NCBI RefSeq assembly: GCF_014645815.1
Contig: NZ_BMML01000030.1
Location: forward strand, 49,759 to 113,758
Reading direction: 5' to 3'
Source of the DNA: Streptomyces fuscichromogenes
Lineage (GTDB): Bacteria > Actinomycetota > Actinomycetes > Streptomycetales > Streptomycetaceae
DNA length: 64,000 bases
The position numbers were made by a program, and so were the translations under genes. Shown one piece after another: positions 8,684-17,404 of the stretch (position 1 is the first letter of the stretch; every line of letters begins with the position of its first letter). The notes under the pieces were generated by a model that was not told the origin of the DNA, did not search any database, and worked only from the letters and a program-made list of their open reading frames with translations.

Positions 8684-8827
8684 TCGACCACGAGTCCCCC
8701 GCTCCCGATTCCGCCGTACCCGTTCCCTCCACGCCTTCGGTACGACATCCCTCCACGCCTCTCCTATCCGGCGCCTCCGCCGACATCCCGTGGACATCTC
8801 CACTGACACGCAGACATGAGGTCAGTC

Positions 8828-10192
8828 ATGAACAACGACGTTCCCGTCACCTCCCGCCGCCAGGTCAGACGCGCAGCCGGCGCGGCCCTGGGCGCCGTCT
8901 CCCTGCTCGCGCTCGCCGCGTGCGGGAACGCCGACCCCACTCCTGCGGCGAGTTCCTCCCCCGCGGCCTTCAAGCCCGCCACCCAGCAGGCCGGCAGCGA
9001 GATCACCGTCTGGGCGGACGCCGCCCGGGTCCCCGGCGTGCAGGCCTACCAGAAGGCGCACCCGGACGTGAAGATGAAGATCGTCACGTACAGCGGGGAC
9101 GCGAACGGCGCCAACGATCTGCAGACCAAGGTCCAGCTGTTCGACCGCACCGGGAGCGGCTGGCCCGACGTCGCCTTCAGCGCCAACGTCAACGACGGCA
9201 GCTGGGCCTCCCAGGGCAAGACCCCCTACGCGGCGCCCGTCGACAAGGGACTGATCCCCGAGTCCACACTGAGCGGCTTCGCCGACGGCGCGCTGAACCC
9301 CTGCACCTTCAACGGCGCAACCTACTGCCTGCGCAACGACCTGGCCCAGAACGTGCTCTGGTACAACAAGTCCCTCATGGACAAGTTCGGGTACTCCGTC
9401 CCGACCACCTGGGAGCAGTACCAGGCCCTTGGCGCGAAGGTCGCCAAGGAGCACCCCGGCTACCTGGTCGGAACCGCCGGGGACGCGTGGACGCCCGAGG
9501 TGTACTTCTGGGCCAGCCAGTGCCCCGCCAGCACCACGACCGGTGCCAAGAAGGTCACCGTGAACCTGCAGGACCCCAAGTGCACCCGGATGGCGAAGCT
9601 GCTCGACGGCCTGATCGCCAAGGGCTCGGTCTCCAAGGACACCGTCTTCAGCGCCGGCTTCATCAAGAACAAGGCGAGCAAGGTCCTCATGCTCCCCGGC
9701 CCCTCCTGGTACGGGCAGGTGCTGTTCAACTCCACCTTCAAAATCCCCAAGAACCGGATCGCCGCCGCCGCACCGTTGAAGTTCGGAGGCGACGCCAAGA
9801 ACTACACCGGCAACGTCGGCGGTGGCCTGTGGTTCGTCTCCTCCCACAGCAAGAACCTCAAGGCGGCTTCCGACCTGGTCAGCTGGATGACAACCTCCAA
9901 CTCCTACCAGGCCACCGCGGCCACCTACCCCGCATACAAGGAGGCGGCCGTCGCCTGGCTCGCCAACCAGAAGAAGACCGGCTACTTCGCCAAGGACGTC
10001 AGCCCGGTCTTCCAGCAGGCCGCGGAGCTCATCTGGCCCGGCTGGTCCGCCACCCAGTACAGCCAGGAGGCGATCTACTCCTCCACCGTGATCCCGGCCC
10101 TGAACTCCGGCAAGACCCTCACCGACACCCTGGGCACCTGGCAGACGGCCATCACGGACAAGGCCAAGTCCCTCGGATACACCGTCAACTAG
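8828..10192 (+). CDS. ABC sugar transporter, substrate-binding lipoprotein
   Basis: A 454-aa extracytoplasmic solute-binding protein of the family-1 (MalE/UgpB-like) type. The N-terminus has RRQVRR, a hydrophobic core and lipobox LAAC, so it should be exported and lipid-anchored. The ATG at 8828 is preferred over the in-frame ATG at 8816 because GAGG stands 6 nt before it. Two permease genes follow at 12 nt and with 1-nt overlap. No ATPase gene is present, so a shared ATPase such as MsiK is probably used. The likely cargo is the deoxysugar released outside, given the surrounding enzymes. Confidence 0.88.
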   Translation: MNNDVPVTSRRQVRRAAGAALGAVSLLALAACGNADPTPAASSSPAAFKPATQQAGSEITVWADAARVPGVQAYQKAHPDVKMKIVTYSGDANGANDLQTKVQLFDRTGSGWPDVAFSANVNDGSWASQGKTPYAAPVDKGLIPESTLSGFADGALNPCTFNGATYCLRNDLAQNVLWYNKSLMDKFGYSVPTTWEQYQALGAKVAKEHPGYLVGTAGDAWTPEVYFWASQCPASTTTGAKKVTVNLQDPKCTRMAKLLDGLIAKGSVSKDTVFSAGFIKNKASKVLMLPGPSWYGQVLFNSTFKIPKNRIAAAAPLKFGGDAKNYTGNVGGGLWFVSSHSKNLKAASDLVSWMTTSNSYQATAATYPAYKEAAVAWLANQKKTGYFAKDVSPVFQQAAELIWPGWSATQYSQEAIYSSTVIPALNSGKTLTDTLGTWQTAITDKAKSLGYTVN

Positions 10193-10204
10193 CGAAGCGG
10201 ACCG

Positions 10205-11122
10205 ATGACCACCCACCTCGCGAACGAGCGCGGCGGCCGCCCAAGCGGCCGCTCCGCCCGCAACCCGGCAGGACGCGCCGGCTACGTCTTCGTCTCCGGC
10301 TACGTCCTGCTCCTGCTCGCTTTCGGCGTCCTGCCCACCGGCTACGCGGTGTGGCTGGCGCTGTCCAACTCCCGCAACCAGCTCGTCGGGATCGGCAACT
10401 TCACCCGCACGTTCGCCGACTACCGCTTCGCACCGGCCTTCCTGCACATCGGCCTGTACCTGCTGGTCTGGCTGGCCAGTCTGATGTTCCTGGTGGTGCT
10501 GCTCTCCCTGATGCTGCACGGCCGTATGCGCAGAGCCTCCTCCACGCTGCGGTTCCTGTTCTATCTGCCGGGTGCCCTCGCCGGGGTGGCGAGCGTGCTG
10601 CTCTGGCTGATCCTGCTCGACCCGGCGGCCAGCCCCGTCGGCTGGCTGCTGAAGGACTTCGGCTGGAACACGCTCGCCCAGGTGAACGCGCCCGGCCACC
10701 TGCCGGTGCTCTTCACGGTGATCGCCTTCTGGACCGGGGCCGGGGGCTGGATCGTGGTCATGTACGGCGCGCTCAACAACATCCCGGACGAGGTCCTGGA
10801 GGCCGCCCGCATCGACGGAGCCAGCACCCTCCAGATCGCTCTGCGCATCCAGATCCCCATGGTCACCAAGTGGATCGCGTACATGCTGATCCTGGCCTTC
10901 GCCGCCGGTACCCAGCTCTTCGTCGAACCTCAGCTCGTCTCCGTGGCCAGCTGGGGCATGATCCCCGACAGCTGGTCGCCCAACCAGCTGTCCTACCAGT
11001 ACGCCTTCCAGGCGGGCGACTTCAACGGCGCGGCGGCGCTCTCCGTCGACCTCCTCATCCTGGGCCTCGCCTGTGCGGCGCTCGTCGTCTTCCGTACCGG
11101 CCTGTTCGACAGGGACGAATGA
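10205..11122 (+). CDS. ABC sugar transporter permease 1 (MalF type)
   Basis: A 305-aa inner-membrane permease with six predicted transmembrane stretches and the EAA coupling loop as LEAARIDGAST. It begins 12 nt after the binding protein and its TGA overlaps the next ATG, so the transporter subunits are translated together. The N-terminal 25 residues are polar and Arg-rich, as is common in actinobacterial sugar permeases. Confidence 0.9.
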   Translation: MTTHLANERGGRPSGRSARNPAGRAGYVFVSGYVLLLLAFGVLPTGYAVWLALSNSRNQLVGIGNFTRTFADYRFAPAFLHIGLYLLVWLASLMFLVVLLSLMLHGRMRRASSTLRFLFYLPGALAGVASVLLWLILLDPAASPVGWLLKDFGWNTLAQVNAPGHLPVLFTVIAFWTGAGGWIVVMYGALNNIPDEVLEAARIDGASTLQIALRIQIPMVTKWIAYMLILAFAAGTQLFVEPQLVSVASWGMIPDSWSPNQLSYQYAFQAGDFNGAAALSVDLLILGLACAALVVFRTGLFDRDE

Positions 11123-12087
11123 TGACCACAGCTCCCCCGACCACCGTCCGCCGCACCCAGCCGCCCCACACCGCCGGCGCCCGTACCAGCCCGAGGAAAC
11201 CCATGCGCCGGATCCACCGCCCCAGCTCGCTGGCCGCCCGGCTGGCCTGGCTGATCGTGATGGGCCTGTTCCTGCTCTTCTTCTGCGTGCCGGTGGTCTG
11301 GCTCCTCCTGGCCCCGACCAAGACCGACAGCCAGATCGTGCGGGACAACCCGTTCTCCTTCGGGTCCCTCGGTTCGATCACCGACGCCTGGCACCACCTC
11401 TACGCCTTTCAGGACGGCGCCATCCTCACCTGGCTGCAGAACTCTGCGGTCTACACGTTCGGTGCGCTGGTCGTCACCCTCGTGACGTCGATCCCCGCCG
11501 GGTACGCGCTGGCCCTCACCCAGTTCATCGGGCGACGGACGCTGCTCACGATCACCATGCTCGTGATGCTCATGCCGACGGCCGCGATGGTGCTGCCCCT
11601 CTACCTGGAGATCAACGCCGTACACCTGGACGGCACGATCTGGTCGGTGATCCTGCCCTTCTCCTTCTTCCCGTTCGGGGTGTACCTCACCTACATCTAC
11701 TTCTCCTCCAACGTCCCCGCCGACCTGCTGGCCGCCGCGCGGATCGACGGCTGCTCGGAGTGGCAGGTCTTCCGTCTCGTCGCGATGCCGCTGGCCAAGC
11801 CGGTGATCGCCCTCGTCGGCTTCTTCAACTTCGTCGGCAACTGGAACAACTTCTTCCTGCCGTTCGTGATGCTGCCCGACAGCTCCAAGTACCCGGCCCA
11901 GGTAGGGCTGAACAACCTGCTCGCCGCCTCGCCGCTGTTCAACACCTCCAGCGGCACGGGCAACCAGATCCTGCGGCCCGAACTGGCCCTGGCCACCCTC
12001 ATCACCATCGTGCCGGTCCTGATCGTCTTCCTCTTCTCCCAACGAGCCCTGGTGTCCGGCATGCTCGCCGGCGCGACCAAGGAGTGA
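11122..12087 (+). CDS. ABC sugar transporter permease 2 (MalG type)
   Basis: A 321-aa permease with six hydrophobic segments beginning at about residue 45 (LAWLIVMGLFLLFF) and the EAA loop LLAAARIDGCSEWQVF. The N-terminal 40 residues are Pro/Arg-rich and cytosolic. The ATG at 11122 shares one base with the preceding stop; an ATG three bases earlier is equally in frame but sits closer to the AGGG. It completes the importer whose ATPase must come from elsewhere. Confidence 0.9.
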   Translation: MTTAPPTTVRRTQPPHTAGARTSPRKPMRRIHRPSSLAARLAWLIVMGLFLLFFCVPVVWLLLAPTKTDSQIVRDNPFSFGSLGSITDAWHHLYAFQDGAILTWLQNSAVYTFGALVVTLVTSIPAGYALALTQFIGRRTLLTITMLVMLMPTAAMVLPLYLEINAVHLDGTIWSVILPFSFFPFGVYLTYIYFSSNVPADLLAAARIDGCSEWQVFRLVAMPLAKPVIALVGFFNFVGNWNNFFLPFVMLPDSSKYPAQVGLNNLLAASPLFNTSSGTGNQILRPELALATLITIVPVLIVFLFSQRALVSGMLAGATKE

Positions 12088-12091
12088 CGGC

Positions 12092-12424
12092 ATGGCAGCG
12101 CCCCTCCGCATCGGCTCCGTCGTCCGGCTGCGCCCGGACAGGACCGAGGAATATCTCGCACTGCACCGTGCCGTCCCGGCCCCCGTGCTCGCGGCACTGC
12201 GCCGAGCACACATCACGAACTACTCGATCTTCCTCCGGGACGACACCCTGTTCGCGTACTACGAGTACACGGGTGAGGACTACGCCTCGGACATGGCCGC
12301 CATCGCCGCGGACCCGGACACCCAGCGGTGGTGGACCCTCACCGACCCCTGCCAGCTGCCCCTGGCCGGCGCTGCGGAAGGCGAACGCTGGGCCGAGGCG
12401 GAAGAGGTCTTCCATCTTGACTGA
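12092..12424 (+). CDS. L-rhamnose/L-fucose mutarotase (RhaM-like)
   Basis: A 110-aa protein of the RhaM/DUF718 family. Family marks are an early VVRLRPDRTEEYLALH with the likely catalytic His, the central NYSIFLRDD strand and WWTLTDPCQ near the end. It interconverts anomers of a 6-deoxyhexose so the dehydrogenase gets its preferred form. It starts 4 nt after the permease stop, inside the operon. RhaM and fucose mutarotases look alike at this level, so the sugar is not decided by this gene. Confidence 0.85.
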   Translation: MAAPLRIGSVVRLRPDRTEEYLALHRAVPAPVLAALRRAHITNYSIFLRDDTLFAYYEYTGEDYASDMAAIAADPDTQRWWTLTDPCQLPLAGAAEGERWAEAEEVFHLD

Positions 12425-12515
12425 CCGGCACGGCAGCGACCCGGGCCATCGCGTGGCCCAACCCGACGACCGGCCCGAGCCGGTTGGTGCAATCCCTGAA
12501 AGAGAAAACTTCCCC

Positions 12516-13391
12516 ATGAAGCTGATGAGGTACGGAGACGCCGGACACGAGGTCCCGGCCGTCCTGACAGCCGACGTCGACGGCAGGGAGCGGGTGCTCG
12601 ACCTGTCTCCGGTGACCCGCGACATCGACCGGGGCTTCTGGGAGGCCGGTGGGCTGCGTCTGGTACGCGACGCCCTTGACCGGGGCCTCCGGGAACTGCC
12701 GGTCTCCGGTGTGCGCGTCGGGGCGCCGGTGGCCCGCCCGGGAAAGGTGGTGTGCATCGGGCTGAACTACCGCGACCACGCCGAGGAGACGGGTGCCGCC
12801 ATCCCCGCACGGCCGGTGGTGTTCATGAAGGATCCCGGTACGGTGGTCGGTCCCTACGACACGGTGCCGATTCCGCGCGGTTCGACGAAGACCGACTGGG
12901 AGGTCGAACTCGCCGTCGTCATCGGCCGGCGCACCCGCTACCTGGCCTCGCCGGACACGGCGCTGGAGTACGTGGCCGGCTACGCGATCAGCAACGACGT
13001 GTCCGAGCGGGAGTTCCAGCTGGAGTACTCGTCGCAGTGGGACCTGGGCAAGTCCTGCGAGGGCTTCAACCCCCTGGGACCGGTCCTGGTCCCGGCGGAC
13101 GACGTGCCGGACCCGCAGTCCCTGGGCCTGCGCCTGCGCGTGGACGGGGTACAGCGACAGCACGGCCACACCAAGCAGATGATCTTCGACGTGGCCCACG
13201 TGATCTGGTATCTGAGCCAGTACATGGTCCTGGAGCCCGGCGACGTGATCAACACCGGGACACCCGCGGGCGTCGCACTGGGGCTGCCCGATGCCCCGTA
13301 TCTGCGACCGGGCCAGGTCGTCGAGCTGGAGATCGACGGCCTGGGCAGCCAGCGTCAGACCTTCACCGCGGCAAGGGAGGCGACGGCATGA
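12516..13391 (+). CDS. FAH-family 2,4-diketo-3-deoxy-L-fuconate hydrolase
   Basis: A 291-aa fumarylacetoacetase-fold hydrolase with the family marks CIGLNYRDHAEE, metal ligands E129 and E131 in DWEVELAVV, D161 in SNDVSER, and the NTGTPAGV loop near the C-terminus. In the L-fucose and L-rhamnose diketo-hydrolase pathways this family cleaves the diketo acid to pyruvate and L-lactate. The start MKLMRYG is the usual one; the ribosome site is weak. The SDR start overlaps its stop by 4 nt. The pathway role is inferred from the neighbours. Confidence 0.83.
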   Translation: MKLMRYGDAGHEVPAVLTADVDGRERVLDLSPVTRDIDRGFWEAGGLRLVRDALDRGLRELPVSGVRVGAPVARPGKVVCIGLNYRDHAEETGAAIPARPVVFMKDPGTVVGPYDTVPIPRGSTKTDWEVELAVVIGRRTRYLASPDTALEYVAGYAISNDVSEREFQLEYSSQWDLGKSCEGFNPLGPVLVPADDVPDPQSLGLRLRVDGVQRQHGHTKQMIFDVAHVIWYLSQYMVLEPGDVINTGTPAGVALGLPDAPYLRPGQVVELEIDGLGSQRQTFTAAREATA

Positions 13392-14143
13392 GCGAGCTGA
13401 AGGGCCTGCGGGCCGTCGTCACCGGCGGTGCTTCGGGTATCGGCGCCGCCACCGCTCGTCTCCTCGCCGACCGCGGAGCCGAGGTCTGCGTCCTGGACCT
13501 CGACCCCCGGGGAATCACCGAACCGATGCACGGCTGCCGGGCCGACGTCGGCGACGACGACTCCGTCCGCGGTGCGATCCAGGCGGCCGTCACCACCATG
13601 GGCGGCCTGGACATCCTGGTCAACAACGCCGGCAGGGGAGCCGTCGGCACCGTGGAGGACAACCCCGACGCGCTGTGGCACGCGGTCCTGGACGTCAACG
13701 TCCTGGGCATCGTCCGTACCACCCGGGCCGCCCTGCCACACCTGCGCGCCTCCCGCCACGCCGCCGTCGTCAACGTGTGCTCCATCGCCGCCACGGCAGG
13801 ACTGCCCCAGCGCGCCCTGTACTCCGCGAGCAAGGGGGCTGTGCTCTCCCTCACTCTGGCCATGGCCGCCGACCACATCCGCGAAGGCATCCGCGTCAAC
13901 TGCGTCAACCCCGGCACCGTGGACACCCCTTGGGTCTCCCGTCTGCTCGACGCCGCAGCCGAACCCGCAGCCGAGCGCGCCGCCCTCAACGCCCGTCAAC
14001 CGCACGGCAGGCTCGTCTCCCCCGAGGAGGTCGCGGCAGCCATCGTCTATCTCGCCAGCCCGCTCGCGGGCTCCACCACCGGCACGGCCCTGGCCGTCGA
14101 CGGCGGGATGGCGGGCCTGCGGCTGCGCCCCGTCGCAAGCTGA
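13388..14143 (+). CDS. SDR dehydrogenase, probable 2-keto-3-deoxy-L-fuconate dehydrogenase
   Basis: A 251-aa classical short-chain dehydrogenase: TGGASGIG dinucleotide motif at about residues 12-19, NNAG, catalytic S in VCSIAA, YSASK (Tyr/Lys) and the NPGTVDTP segment. It fits the NAD-dependent oxidation of the 2-keto-3-deoxy acid at C4 that comes before FAH-family cleavage. It is coupled to the hydrolase by an ATGA overlap, which strengthens consecutive action. Confidence 0.82.
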   Translation: MSELKGLRAVVTGGASGIGAATARLLADRGAEVCVLDLDPRGITEPMHGCRADVGDDDSVRGAIQAAVTTMGGLDILVNNAGRGAVGTVEDNPDALWHAVLDVNVLGIVRTTRAALPHLRASRHAAVVNVCSIAATAGLPQRALYSASKGAVLSLTLAMAADHIREGIRVNCVNPGTVDTPWVSRLLDAAAEPAAERAALNARQPHGRLVSPEEVAAAIVYLASPLAGSTTGTALAVDGGMAGLRLRPVAS

Positions 14144-14265
14144 CCCCACCCCCGCACCAGACTGCCCAGCCCCGACCAGGGCGAGCACCGTCCGAGCCTG
14201 CGAGGCCGAAGACTCGCCCCCCGTCGGCCCGGTCGGGCCCCACCCAAGAGAGGCACCCCCCACTC

Positions 14266-15264
14266 ATGCGCACGACGACGCTAGGACGCAGCACCGTGAG
14301 CGTCACAGAGCTGGCCTTCGGGGCGGCGGCGATCGGCAACCTGTTCACCGCGGTCGGCGACAAGGAGGCCTCGGCGGCGGTCGAAGCGGCCTGGGACAAC
14401 GGCATTCGCACCTTCGACACCGCACCGCACTACGGTCTCGGCCTCTCGGAACGCCGTCTCGGCGAGGTCCTGCGCGCCAAACCCCGCGAGGAGTTCACCC
14501 TCTCCACCAAGGTCGGACGGCTGTTGCGTCCCGCCTCACCAGCGGGCGACGACAGTGCCAACGGATTCGCCGTCCCCGCCACGCACCGCCGCGTCTGGGA
14601 CTTCAGCGCCCGCGGCGTGCGCGCCAGTCTGGAGGAGAGCCTCACCCGCCTCGGCCTGGACCGCGTGGACATCGTCTACCTCCACGACCCCGACGACCAC
14701 GAGGACGAGGCGTTCGGCAGCGCGTATCCGGAGCTGGAGCGGATGCGCGCCGAGGGCATCGTGGGAGCGATCGGCGCCGGCATGAACCAGACCGGGATGC
14801 TGGAGCGCTTCATTCGCGACACCGACGTGGACGTCGTGCTCCTGGCCGGCCGCTACAGCCTGCTCGACCAGACAGGCCTGAGCACGGTGCTCCCCCAGGC
14901 AACCGACCGAGGCGTCTCCGTCATCGTCGGCGGCGTCTTCAACTCCGGGCTCCTCGCCGACCCGCGCCCGGCGGCGACCTTCGACTACCGACCTGCCGAC
15001 CCGGCCGTCCTCGATCGTGCCCTCGCCCTCAAAGCGGTCTGCGAGCAGCACGGCACCCCGCTGCGAGCGGCTGCCCTGCGGTTTCCGCTCGGCCATCCCG
15101 CCGTCGCCGGCGTCCTGGTCGGCGCCCGCACCGCGGAAGAGGCCGAGGACGCGGCCCGCATGATCCAGCGCCCCGTCCCCGCCGAGCTCTGGAACACCCT
15201 GCGCCTGAGCGGGCTCCTCCCCTGGGACGCCCCGCTGCCCACGGACACGGGAGCCGCGACATGA
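14266..15264 (+). CDS. Aldo/keto reductase, probable L-fucose 1-dehydrogenase
   Basis: A 332-aa AKR of the D-threo-aldose/L-galactose 1-dehydrogenase type. The catalytic tetrad is visible: D51 and Y56 in DTAPHYGLGLSE, K82 in STKVGR and the His in VYLHDPD. These enzymes oxidise L-fucose at C1 to the lactone with NAD(P). A 122-nt gap before it holds no clear promoter. Its stop overlaps the lactonase ATG by 4 nt, as expected for consecutive steps. L-galactose or D-arabinose may also be substrates. Confidence 0.83.
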   Translation: MRTTTLGRSTVSVTELAFGAAAIGNLFTAVGDKEASAAVEAAWDNGIRTFDTAPHYGLGLSERRLGEVLRAKPREEFTLSTKVGRLLRPASPAGDDSANGFAVPATHRRVWDFSARGVRASLEESLTRLGLDRVDIVYLHDPDDHEDEAFGSAYPELERMRAEGIVGAIGAGMNQTGMLERFIRDTDVDVVLLAGRYSLLDQTGLSTVLPQATDRGVSVIVGGVFNSGLLADPRPAATFDYRPADPAVLDRALALKAVCEQHGTPLRAAALRFPLGHPAVAGVLVGARTAEEAEDAARMIQRPVPAELWNTLRLSGLLPWDAPLPTDTGAAT

Positions 15265-16106
15265 CACAGATCGTCGACGCCCACCACCACCTCTGGGACC
15301 TGGCCGTCCGTGACCAGGACTGGACCAGGGAGGAGGCCCTGCGGCCGCTCCGCCGCTCGTTCCTGCTCTCCGACTTCCAGCCGCAGGCCCGTGCCGCAGG
15401 TGTGACCAGGACCGTGGTGGTGCAGACCGTCACCGTCGCCGAGGAGACCCCCGAACTCCTGACCCTGTGCGCGGGCAGCGACCTCGTCGCGGGCGTCGTC
15501 GGCTGGACGGACCTGACCGCTGCCGACGTCGCAGACCGACTCCATGCGCTCAAAGAGGGTCACGGAGGCACACATCTCGTCGGTATCCGGCACCAGGTCC
15601 AGTCCGAGCCCGACCCCGACTGGCTCCTGCGCCCCGCCGTGCAGCACGGGCTGCGGACGGTCCAGGATGCGGGCCTGGTGTACGACCTGGTCATCACCCC
15701 GTGGCAACTGCCCGCCGCGATCCGGGCCGCCGCCGCGCTTCCGGGCCTCGTCTTCGTCCTCGACCACCTGGCCAAACCCCCCGTCGCCACCGGCCAGGTC
15801 GACCCGTGGGCCCGGCACCTGCGGGAACTGGCCCGGTTGCCCAATGTCGTCGCCAAGCTCTCGGGACTGGTCACGGAGGCCGACTGGAGCAGCTGGACAC
15901 CCCACGACCTGCAACCGTTCATGGACATCGCCCTGGAGGCCTTCGGCGTCGACCGGCTGATGTTCGGCTCCGACTGGCCGGTCTGCACGCTCGCCGCCGA
16001 CTACGACGTCGTCCTCTCCAGTGCCCGGACCCTCGCCGGCGGCCTCTCCGCCGATGAGCGCACCGCTCTCTTCGCCGCGACGGCCACACGCGTCTACCGA
16101 ATCTGA
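15261..16106 (+). CDS. Amidohydrolase-family sugar lactonase (L-fuconolactonase-like)
   Basis: A 281-aa COG3618-type TIM-barrel hydrolase. The metal motif is at the very N-terminus (DAHHHLWD), a second His is in FVLDHLAKPP, and the late catalytic Asp is in MFGSDWPVC. Members open L-fucono- or L-rhamnono-lactone to the acid, the link between the AKR and the dehydratase. It is the last gene of the operon, coupled to the AKR by ATGA. Confidence 0.87.
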   Translation: MTQIVDAHHHLWDLAVRDQDWTREEALRPLRRSFLLSDFQPQARAAGVTRTVVVQTVTVAEETPELLTLCAGSDLVAGVVGWTDLTAADVADRLHALKEGHGGTHLVGIRHQVQSEPDPDWLLRPAVQHGLRTVQDAGLVYDLVITPWQLPAAIRAAAALPGLVFVLDHLAKPPVATGQVDPWARHLRELARLPNVVAKLSGLVTEADWSSWTPHDLQPFMDIALEAFGVDRLMFGSDWPVCTLAADYDVVLSSARTLAGGLSADERTALFAATATRVYRI

Positions 16107-16355
16107 ACCAGCCCGTCACGGACGAGACGACTCGACACGATCTTCAACACGTCAGCTCCGGCCTTGAGAGAGCGCAGTGCCGAGTGGGAGACAGGCAGAC
16201 GAGATCAGGAAGTCGAGCGACTTCGTCCGCGGCTTCACCCGCCCTGGTCCCTCGTCCCGTCCGGCCGAACCGTCGGCCCGAAGAAACCTGATGAGCCCAA
16301 GTCGGCGCATCGCCGGGGAGATCTCCGCCCGACTCGTCCTTGCCGTTCCCGGCGT

Positions 16356-16392
16356 GCCGGTGGCCCAGCTCTCGCGCAGCTGGGCCACCGGC
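16356..16392. terminator. Strong hairpin downstream of the deoxysugar operon
   Basis: A perfect 15-bp stem (16356-16370 pairs with 16378-16392) with a 7-nt loop. It lies 250 bp beyond the operon end, between it and the oppositely oriented MarR gene, so it could terminate read-through from both sides. Confidence 0.5.
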
Positions 16393-16527
16393 GTAAGGCT
16401 GCGTCCGCCCTCCTGCTGGACGCGGGCCCGGCACCGCTGCGGTCTGGTGTCGCTCGCGTCGGAGACCTCGCGGATCAGGTTGCGAGCCGGCCCGGGGCGG
16501 CCGCGATTTCGCACTCTCCCCTGGCAG

Positions 16528-16799
16528 GCACCCCGCCGGACTCCCGCGTGCAGGCCGATGCCGCCCGCTCCCATAAGGGCCACCCGTTCCCCGGCGGACA
16601 GCCAGTCACGCAGCACGACCGGACAGCTCACCACGCTCGGACGATCCCTGCCCGGGGCGTCCCGGGCACGGGGCGTGAGACCGATCGCCATCACCGTCTC
16701 GCCGCAGGAACCCTCCTCGACGGTCTGCGCGGTGACCGGGGCGCCCGGTTCGGCCTCCGCCCCCTTGCCGTCGAGCTGGCCGTCGCGGTAGTCGCGCAC
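16528..16799 (-). pseudogene. Fragment of a 2,4-dienoyl-CoA reductase (FadH-like)
   Basis: In one minus-strand frame the run GETVMAIGLTPR, then RPSVVSCPVVLRDW, then AGERVALMGAGGIG resembles the second nucleotide-binding region of FadH/NADH:flavin oxidoreductases (ATGVTPR, HPSVVSYADVL, VAVIGAGGIGFD). Matching sequence stops soon after GAGGIG, and no N-terminal TIM barrel is present. It is a gene remnant. The rest of the 16.1-16.83 kb gap shows only the hairpin above and no convincing gene. Confidence 0.5.
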
Positions 16800-16829
16800 C
16801 GTCTCGTGGGCGTGGCCGCGGGGGCGACC

Positions 16830-17300
16830 TCAGCTGTCGAGCACCCGTCTGATGTGGTCGTCCGCGGCCGACTCGAACGACCGGATCTTGGTGAGCAGAT
16901 CTCTGAGCTGCTGCTGCTCCTCGGGGGAGAGTTTGAAGATCGGCGACCGTTCGAAGAGCTGGGCGAGTATCTCGTGGTAGAGCGCGTCGCCTCGCTCGGT
17001 GAGCCGCAGGACGCGCCGGCGGCCGTCAGTGGGGTGGGGCAGGCGCTGCACCAGGCCCATCGTGACCAGTCGGTCAGCGAGCAGGGAGACGTTCGACGGG
17101 TCGTAGTTCAGCTTGGCCGCCAGTTCGCGCATGGACATGTCCGTGCTCGGCTGGAGGACCCACAGCATCGTGATCATGGGTTCGGTGAGCTCGGTCCCCC
17201 GGAGCGTGAGTTCCGTCTGCCGCCGGACCAGGTCCGAGGCGGAGACCACCAACCGCAACAGGCTCACTCGTTCGGCCTCTTGGTCGACTTCTGATCGCAT
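16830..17300 (-). CDS. MarR-family transcriptional regulator
   Basis: A 156-aa MarR protein: helices around a winged-helix core (MSMRELAAKLNYDPSNVSLLADRL) with the wing PTDGRRRVLRLT. The ATG at 17300 follows GGGAGGA; a longer in-frame start at 17330 has no clear site. It is divergent from an MFS-ALDH-SDR operon, and the 104-bp gap holds three TTCATTGA-type sites. It probably represses both directions until a small, likely phenolic or aldehyde, ligand binds. Confidence 0.88.
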   Translation of the reverse strand: MRSEVDQEAERVSLLRLVVSASDLVRRQTELTLRGTELTEPMITMLWVLQPSTDMSMRELAAKLNYDPSNVSLLADRLVTMGLVQRLPHPTDGRRRVLRLTERGDALYHEILAQLFERSPIFKLSPEEQQQLRDLLTKIRSFESAADDHIRRVLDS

Positions 17301-17334
17301 CGTGGGGTCCTCCCGTCCGCACCCAAACACCTTC

Positions 17335-17393
17335 TTGACTTCATTGAATCACTCATGCTTATGTTGGACAACTTCATTGAGGAACTCATTGAT
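17335..17393 (+). promoter_or_regulatory. Promoter and triple MarR operator
   Basis: A -35 TTGACT (17335-17340) and -10 TATGTT (17360-17365) face the MFS gene. Three copies of a 9-bp near-palindrome, TTCATTGAA (17340-17348), TTCATTGAG (17373-17381) and CTCATTGAT (17385-17393), overlap the -35 and the leader. Binding there would block initiation. Confidence 0.6.
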
Positions 17394-17404
17394 TGGAGCC
17401 AGTG

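Noticed and set aside
7813..12087. A 1424-codon open frame on the plus strand
   Set aside because: Only its last 322 codons are a real gene (permease 2, starting at 11122). The rest is an Arg/Pro-rich shadow of the dehydratase, binding protein and permease 1.
16152..16829. Several open frames in the gap after the deoxysugar operon (both strands)
   Set aside because: Low-information Arg/Pro-rich translations without ribosome sites; they run through a perfect hairpin. Only the short FadH-like fragment was kept, as a pseudogene.
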